A stretch of 9,735 bases of DNA from Spirochaetota bacterium. GTDB taxonomy: Bacteria > Spirochaetota > B62-G9 > DRHN01. Positions 5,575-9,735 of the stretch are shown piece after piece (position 1 is the first letter of the stretch; every line of letters begins with the position of its first letter). The position numbers were made by a program, and so were the translations under genes. Location of the stretch: NCBI GenBank assembly GCA_023136305.1, contig JAGLSF010000054.1, positions 1 to 9,735 of the forward strand. Direction: 5' to 3'. The notes under the pieces were generated by a model that did no database searches, was not told the origin of the DNA, and worked only from the letters and a program-made list of their open reading frames with translations.

Positions 5575-6880
5575 GCATTTCTCCCGCGGATTCCTGCGCA
5601 ACACCTGCAGCATTTGCCTCGTCGGTATCGATGTGCATTTCCAGTGTTGACGTGTTGGTAATCCTGATAAGAACATCTTCGAGTACGGTTGCCCTGTCTC
5701 CTTTGAGACGAACGTTTACCCGTTCATGGTTATTCACCTTGAAACGGGTGCCGTTTTCCGGAGTCATGTGTATGTGCCGCCATGCACGTATAACCCCTCG
5801 TTCGAGGCTGATTCGACCCCCTGGTCCTTCGATGTCTATACCGGGTGTATCCTCGAGCTGACCGGATTCCCGAACCGGGGCGTAGACACCGAGCTTGAAC
5901 TGATCGGTACCGGATATCTCAACCTGTGATTCAGCCCTTGCCGGGCCAAGAATCCGCACCCGTTCAATAGAACCCTTGTGGCCGTGCAGTGTCACCGTCT
6001 CCTTTGCGGCATACTGCCCGGGCTGCATGAGGTCTTTCCACTTAGTCAATGCGTGCTCCCTACCGAAGAGTTGTTCTACATGCTGATTGGACAGATGAAT
6101 ATGGTGGTTTGATATTCGCACCATGGTATTGCCCAGACCCTCTCCAGCTTCCTGGCGTTCAGTGATCCTGCATGACAGTTTTGGATACATTTTAACCTGT
6201 TCCACGGCTTTGTGCAGTCGTTCCTGGACCAGTGCTCCAAACTCTTCGCGATACCGGTCCAGCTGGTTTACAAGGATTTCCATGTCGCTGATGTAGCGTG
6301 GTGCGAGGCCGTTGAGCGCAATCGCCAGTACATTAGCCCGGCATTTGTCACAACTGCAGCCGTCCCTGTACTGAATGATGTCGTCGATGGACTCCTCCGA
6401 AAGAAGTTCCATGACATTCACGGGATCAAAGCTCGATGAAAGCGGGCGGCGGATGGAAGCAGTGCGCCGCATGGTTTGAAGGTCGATGGCCCTCTTTATC
6501 TGCTCCTGGGTGCAGATGCCGCGATCGACCAGGATTTCGCCCAGAGGAGCGAGAATGTCAAAGTGTGTTTCCATCGTTTCGTTGAGCTGCTCCTTTGTGA
6601 CATACCCGAGCTCGAGCAGCAGCTGACCGATCGTGTTCGATCTGATCTGCAGGTCCCGCTGTCTGTGCAGTGTTTTTGAAATAACGGTGGCCGGCACGGT
6701 CTTTGATACAACAAGTACCTCGCCGAGACGGGAAGGTACCGACACCTGTCTGTACTCTTCCTGGGTCTGCAGTGCGTTTTTGAGCTGATCATCCGAAAGG
6801 GTTTTATTGAGTGTAAGCATCACCCCAAGTTTGTCTGATGGTTTTTCAATTTTTTCCTGCACAGTAGCCCCCTTGCCCAT
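5561..6880 (-). CDS. MshEN-like repeats - ComFB - PduL-type phosphotransacylase fusion protein
   Basis: A 439-residue cytoplasmic fusion. Residues 17-40, 51-74, 83-106 and 112-135 are four 24-residue (R/K)LG--L---G------L---L--Q repeats, as in MshEN/GspE-N domains, where a pair binds cyclic di-GMP. Residues about 154-235 match ComFB, including C175-x-C177-x2-C180 followed by ALNGLAPRYI. Residues about 253-427 form a PduL-type phosphate acyltransferase, which interconverts acyl-CoA plus phosphate with acyl-phosphate plus CoA. Its expected metal ligands H260, H262, E321, H369, H371 and H416 are present, as is phosphate-binding R315 (motifs NHHIHLS, LGPARAESQVEIS, RHIHMTPE, EMHIDTDEANA). Free-standing PduL is about 200 residues, so the N-terminal half is extra. 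No microcompartment-targeting peptide is obvious. The start could be ATG 6880 or GTG 6862, the latter preceded by AAGGGGG. It appears monocistronic. Domain calls are by motif; cyclic-dinucleotide control is inference. Confidence 0.9.
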   Translation of the reverse strand: MGKGATVQEKIEKPSDKLGVMLTLNKTLSDDQLKNALQTQEEYRQVSVPSRLGEVLVVSKTVPATVISKTLHRQRDLQIRSNTIGQLLLELGYVTKEQLNETMETHFDILAPLGEILVDRGICTQEQIKRAIDLQTMRRTASIRRPLSSSFDPVNVMELLSEESIDDIIQYRDGCSCDKCRANVLAIALNGLAPRYISDMEILVNQLDRYREEFGALVQERLHKAVEQVKMYPKLSCRITERQEAGEGLGNTMVRISNHHIHLSNQHVEQLFGREHALTKWKDLMQPGQYAAKETVTLHGHKGSIERVRILGPARAESQVEISGTDQFKLGVYAPVRESGQLEDTPGIDIEGPGGRISLERGVIRAWRHIHMTPENGTRFKVNNHERVNVRLKGDRATVLEDVLIRITNTSTLEMHIDTDEANAAGVAQESAGEMLARA

Positions 6881-6910
6881 ATACTCGCGGTACGTCGATT
6901 GGTGACTTTC

Positions 6911-6939
6911 ACTCTAAAGCTACGCGTATTAAATGTCAA
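6911..6939 (-). promoter_or_regulatory. Sigma70-like promoter of the phosphotransacylase fusion gene
   Basis: On the minus strand a perfect TTGACA (6934-6939) is followed by a 17-bp spacer and TAGAGT (6911-6916, four of six matches). Predicted transcription starts near 6905, giving a leader of about 25 nt to the ATG. This argues that the fusion gene is transcribed on its own rather than only from the upstream DUF2148 gene. Confidence 0.55.
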
Positions 6940-7094
6940 ATGGATTTGGAAAGGACACAGATATATAGGCACACACATAGGTACTACCTTCTAAAGAAGC
7001 ACCTTTTAAGATATAATGATACATCGAAGGTATATGTATCTTACGTCTCTATTACGTACGAACAATGCGTCCCAAGTGGCAACCGCAGTATACA
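6940..7094. other. AT-rich spacer with inverted repeat, no gene
   Basis: No coding signal is convincing here. It contains a 7-bp inverted repeat GATACAT (7018-7024) / ATGTATC (7034-7040) with a 9-nt loop, and a short AGGTA-C-TACCT palindrome (6980-6990). Both lie upstream of the fusion gene's promoter on its strand, so they could be regulator sites, or could be chance in AT-rich DNA. Confidence 0.3.
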
Positions 7095-7634
7095 TTATTT
7101 CCTGTCAAAAAATGGGTTCTTCGAGGAAACACTGAGCGGGATACCGTACGCAACCTTCACGTCCTTTCCAAGCATACCCATTTCCAGCACCGCCTGCCCC
7201 ACCGTGTACATGATCCGGTTGTCCACCCGATGGTCCATGGCCACGCTTGCCGCGGAACCGACCGCTATGCCCAGGTCACCGGTATTGAAGGCGCATGGAT
7301 GATCGGGGTGTTTGTTCTTTTCATCGCAGTTCTCGAATCCGCACATGCCGCAGGGGTGCACTCCCATTGCACTGATCTTTGTACCCAGCAGCAGCATGAC
7401 CGGCGATGCCAGTATATTATCGGCATCGCGAAGAAAGTATGGCTTGAGATTGTCACGCACAACCATATCCTTAATTCTGTCGGATATCTCCTTGATGCCG
7501 TCACGTTTCACCAGAGCAATCACGGTGTCGTCTTTCCCCCGCCCCTTGGGTGCCGTGCGTGCGGCAATCATCATCTTCTTTGCCACTTCGATGACTTGGT
7601 CTTCACGCAAATCCTCTTCATGATAAAGTTTCAT
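7095..7634 (-). CDS. DUF2148 (COG4739) ferredoxin-domain-like protein
   Basis: A 179-residue soluble protein of the DUF2148 family. Family marks in order are AARTAPKGRGKDD (24-36), FLRDADNI (67-74), four cysteines C95, C98, C103 and C114 in a C-x2-C-x4-C-x10-C arrangement suited to an iron-sulfur cluster, DLGIAVGSAASVA (120-132), VDNRIMYTVG (137-146), and a terminal GIPLSVSSKNPFFDRK. The N-terminal element resembles the start of nitroreductase-like folds. Members are frequent in strict anaerobes and archaea, and no reaction is established to my knowledge. ATG 7634 has an excellent GGAGGG Shine-Dalgarno just upstream. The gene lies 29 bp downstream of a small ORF on the same strand, so it is probably the last gene of a short operon. 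Confidence 0.88.
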   Translation of the reverse strand: MKLYHEEDLREDQVIEVAKKMMIAARTAPKGRGKDDTVIALVKRDGIKEISDRIKDMVVRDNLKPYFLRDADNILASPVMLLLGTKISAMGVHPCGMCGFENCDEKNKHPDHPCAFNTGDLGIAVGSAASVAMDHRVDNRIMYTVGQAVLEMGMLGKDVKVAYGIPLSVSSKNPFFDRK

Positions 7635-7663
7635 TCAACCCTCCATATTCAATGTAATTCTGA

Positions 7664-7885
7664 TCAATCAATGAATAGAAACGCATAACGGTTCATGGTC
7701 TGTGCGCAGTATGATAAAACTTCAATGGGATATCCTAGTTTTCCCACGGTTGAGAAAGCATCCATTGACATCCGGGAGACCACGCGCTGGTACGGTTCGA
7801 TCCATTTAAAGTCCGTAAAGTCATGCTTTTGAAATACTTCCCCCAAATTTTTCTTATCGACCATGGATAGCGTACCGCTTTTCAT
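7664..7885 (-). CDS. Small hypothetical protein, 73 residues
   Basis: An open frame reaches back to ATG 7915. The better start is ATG 7885 because AGAGG lies seven bases before it, giving MKSGTLSMVDKKN and so on. The 73-residue product is mixed hydrophobic/charged, with a central FTDFKWIEPYQRVV and a C-terminal YAFLFID. The first half faintly recalls the N-terminal lead of Cys-rich DUF2284-type putative metal-binding proteins, where a similar FTDFKWIDP segment precedes a Cys cluster. The cysteines are absent here (only one, C60), so this would be at best a derived or broken relative. It overlaps the preceding small ORF by 32 nt in another frame and precedes the DUF2148 gene by 29 bp. Expression is uncertain. 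Confidence 0.4.
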   Translation of the reverse strand: MKSGTLSMVDKKNLGEVFQKHDFTDFKWIEPYQRVVSRMSMDAFSTVGKLGYPIEVLSYCAQTMNRYAFLFID

Positions 7886-8042
7886 TGAGCAACCTCTTTC
7901 TGTCGGGAACAGCATGCTTCACCATGCGGGTAACAATTGCTTTGCCTCCATTCGAGATTAGTTTATGATACTTAGGATACAAAAGGGTGAGTTGTGATTT
8001 GAGGAATATTAACTGTTTCTCCACTTCTTCTATGCTGAACAT
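7854..8042 (-). CDS. Small hypothetical protein, 62 residues
   Basis: I do not recognise this protein. The ATG at 8042 lacks a clear ribosome-binding site. The same frame stays open upstream to a TAA near 8113 without another ATG/GTG/TTG (codons before the ATG read ALAASPRIEEKDPETVLRATG). In a shifted frame, an ATG at about 8127 begins MKVFKGQLPW and stops after 32 codons. The pattern would fit a frameshifted, decaying gene or simply a non-coding stretch. The 62-residue product is basic and helical-looking (SIEEVEKQLIFLKSQLTLL), and its end overlaps the next small ORF. Moderate-to-low confidence that it is a gene. Confidence 0.3.
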   Translation of the reverse strand: MFSIEEVEKQLIFLKSQLTLLYPKYHKLISNGGKAIVTRMVKHAVPDRKRLLNEKRYAIHGR

Positions 8043-8230
8043 ACCGGTGGCCCGAAGAACTGTTTCGGGGTCTTTCTCTTCAATGCGGGGTGAAGCCGCC
8101 AGGGCAGTTGTCCTTTAAATACTTTCATAAAAGGTATTCGTATGATATGAACAAAACAAGGAAAATTCCGAAGCTAGTGATATACTCATTATGGTGGAAG
8201 AAATCTACTTGAGAACGGGAAAGTAATCCT

Positions 8231-8512
8231 ATGGCAGACATTCATGATGAAGTAATGACCCGTATTTACCGTGAATACAAGCAGGCTCTCCATTCTAGTG
8301 AGAAGTCTGAGACACTAGAAAAAGGAGTACGTGAAATACTCGTCGACCTGAAAAGATATACAAACAATCCCGAGAAGTTTAAAAAGGAATCGAAAAACCT
8401 TCTCAGGGTGCTGCAGGATACCCTCGACCGTTTCTACTACCATGATCAGGAATTCTCCGAGCGTTTGCTCTTCGAGGCAAAGGCATATGCCCTCGAATTG
8501 GGCGAGAGTTGA
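8231..8512 (+). CDS. Small charged helical hypothetical protein
   Basis: A 93-residue soluble protein that I do not recognise. Nearly the whole length reads as amphipathic helix rich in E, K, R and L (for example EKGVREILVDLKRYTNN and KNLLRVLQDTLDRFYYHDQEF). It has no cysteine, no signal peptide and no membrane segment, which fits a small helical-bundle or coiled-coil partner protein. The ATG has only a modest GGGAAAG upstream. It is divergent from the small-ORF/DUF2148 cluster and is followed by ychF on the same strand, which appears to have its own promoter, so the two need not be one operon. Confidence 0.65.
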   Translation: MADIHDEVMTRIYREYKQALHSSEKSETLEKGVREILVDLKRYTNNPEKFKKESKNLLRVLQDTLDRFYYHDQEFSERLLFEAKAYALELGES

Positions 8513-8569
8513 GGAGAATCGGCTCCTGACCCCCCGACAGTTGTATTACGCACATTGAATGAAAATTAT

Positions 8570-8598
8570 TTGACATTTCTGTCATGAATCTGCACAAT
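8570..8598 (+). promoter_or_regulatory. Sigma70-like promoter of ychF
   Basis: A perfect TTGACA (8570-8575), a 17-bp spacer and CACAAT (8593-8598, four of six matches) predict a start of transcription near 8605. That lies downstream of the ATG at 8584, so the ATG would not be in the message, which supports GTG 8644 as the true ychF start. Confidence 0.5.
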
Positions 8599-8643
8599 GA
8601 ATGGTGCAATTCCTGCAGGCTATGTATGATCCTGGAGTACATC

Positions 8644-9729
8644 GTGGGCTTCAACTGTGGCATAATCGGGCTCCCCAACGTCGGTAAATCGACAATATTT
8701 AACGCACTTTCATCTGCAGAGGCCGAAATGGCCAATTACCCCTTCTGCACAATCGAACCCAACCGGGGGATCGTACCTGTTCCGGATGAAAGGCTCTTCA
8801 GCATAGCGGATGTTCTCAAAAAGGAAAATCCCATTCAGACGAGAATCGAGTTCATCGACGTTGCAGGACTTGTGCGGGGTGCTTCAAAGGGAGAGGGTCT
8901 GGGCAATAAATTTCTGGGTCATATTCGTGATGTTGAAGCAATCGTACATGTGGTGCGCTGTTTTCAGGCGTCAGATGTGGTTCATATTTCCGGTGAAGTG
9001 GATCCCCTCGGAGATGTTGAAATTGTACGCACCGAACTGATGCTTGCCGATCTCGAGATACTGGAAAAGGCGCATGGCAAACAGATAAACACGGCCCGTT
9101 CGGGGGACACGGATGCAAAGGCAAGGATCTCAGTTATTGAAGGCTGTTTGGAACATCTGAACGGAGGACAGTCGCTCAAAACGCTTGAACTGGCTCAGGA
9201 TGCACAAAACCTTCTCAGAGAATATGGCCTCATCACCTATAAACCGGTACTGTACTGCGCAAACATCGACGAGGAGAACAGTTATCAGGACCGGGTAAAG
9301 AAACTCGAAAGCTATGCAGGGGAGGAAAACTCCGCATGTATCAGCATCATCGGTAAGCTTGAGGAGGAGATATCAGAGCTTCCCTCCGAAGAGAAGCGGG
9401 AGTTCCTGCAGGGAATGGGCATTGAAAAGTCGGGCCTTGACCGGTTGATACATGCCTCCCACACCCTTCTCGATCTGATCACCTACTACACCGCTGCGAC
9501 ACAGCTTCAGGCATGGACACTCAGGCGGGGGACAACGGCACTTCACGCCGCCGGTAAGATACACACAGATTTTGAACGTGGTTTCATCAGGGCTGACGTA
9601 TACAGGTACGACGACCTGATGGATGCAGGTTCAGTGCATGGAGTGAAGGAGAGCGGCAGGCTTCGTTCAGAGGGGAAGGATTATATCATTGCTGACGGTG
9701 ATATCGTTCACTATCACTTCAACCTCTAG
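8644..9729 (+). CDS. ychF: Redox-regulated/ribosome-associated ATPase YchF (OLA1 family)
   Basis: A 361-residue Obg-like P-loop NTPase, close to the usual 363 residues. YchF/OLA1 binds ribosomes and hydrolyses ATP in preference to GTP, and is linked to translation and stress responses. Visible motifs are GLPNVGKS (P-loop, just after VGFNCGII), DVAGLVRGASKGEGLGNKFL (G3 and following loop), and NIDE, the NxxE that replaces the GTPase NKxD and explains ATP preference. The C-terminal TGS domain contains LRRGTTALHAAGKIHTDFERGF and ends DGDIVHYHFNL. The frame is open back to ATG 8584, but family members begin right at (M/V)GF-CGI. GTG 8644 has GGAG at 8634-8637 with six-base spacing, and the candidate promoter lies between the two starts. 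A following AGGAG (9728-9732) may serve the next gene outside the window. Confidence 0.95.
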   Translation: MGFNCGIIGLPNVGKSTIFNALSSAEAEMANYPFCTIEPNRGIVPVPDERLFSIADVLKKENPIQTRIEFIDVAGLVRGASKGEGLGNKFLGHIRDVEAIVHVVRCFQASDVVHISGEVDPLGDVEIVRTELMLADLEILEKAHGKQINTARSGDTDAKARISVIEGCLEHLNGGQSLKTLELAQDAQNLLREYGLITYKPVLYCANIDEENSYQDRVKKLESYAGEENSACISIIGKLEEEISELPSEEKREFLQGMGIEKSGLDRLIHASHTLLDLITYYTAATQLQAWTLRRGTTALHAAGKIHTDFERGFIRADVYRYDDLMDAGSVHGVKESGRLRSEGKDYIIADGDIVHYHFNL

Positions 9730-9735
9730 GAGATC

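Noticed and set aside
5561..6880. Microcompartment-associated PduL
   Set aside because: The N-terminal half is sensor-like repeats rather than a short amphipathic encapsulation helix, and no shell-protein gene is in the window.
7065..7688. Long plus-strand open frame of about 207 codons
   Set aside because: It runs antisense to the DUF2148 gene, whose motifs and ribosome-binding site are clear, and its product is Cys/His-rich with no family pattern.
8512..8527. AGGAG/CTCCT hairpin after the 93-residue ORF as a terminator
   Set aside because: The stem is only five base pairs with a six-base loop and no T-tract follows.

Overview
The window looks like ordinary bacterial chromosome from a Gram-negative organism, probably an anaerobe. 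The outer-membrane Omp85-type beta-barrel with an N-terminal signal peptide indicates a Gram-negative envelope. A DUF2148 iron-sulfur-type protein, a PduL-type phosphotransacylase and a COG2403 P-loop protein are families common in anaerobic Desulfobacterota and related phyla. The taxonomic guess is inference from gene content only. No rRNA, tRNA, CRISPR array, insertion sequence or phage gene was seen.

Layout: 1-173 is the 3' end of a TrkH-type potassium transporter gene. An AT-rich spacer with a perfect 9-bp inverted repeat leads into a complete FTR1/EfeU-type iron permease (406-1293, +). A COG2403-type nucleotide-binding protein (1458-2783, +) converges, with a 19-bp gap, on ornithine aminotransferase (2803-4005, -). 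Next is a secreted, POTRA-less Omp85/surface-antigen barrel (about 4237-5358, +). A 200-bp spacer then holds a probable decayed AtpZ-like fragment and a 17-bp tandem repeat.

The most interesting gene lies at 5561-6880 on the minus strand. It has four MshEN/GspE-N-like 24-residue repeats, then a ComFB domain, then a complete PduL-type phosphotransacylase domain with all expected metal ligands. MshEN binds cyclic di-GMP, and ComFB has been proposed as a cyclic-dinucleotide receptor family. The architecture therefore suggests an acyl-CoA/acyl-phosphate interconverting enzyme controlled directly by a cyclic dinucleotide. It stands alone behind its own consensus-like promoter, away from any microcompartment or acetate-kinase gene visible here.

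Upstream of it, on the same strand, are a DUF2148 ferredoxin-like protein (7095-7634) and two small overlapping ORFs of unknown function (7664-8042) that may form an operon with it. A divergent small helical protein (8231-8512, +) precedes the conserved ribosome-associated ATPase YchF (8644-9729, +), whose real start appears to be an internal GTG. The genes are mostly housekeeping or metabolic singletons, and I see no single pathway linking the whole window.
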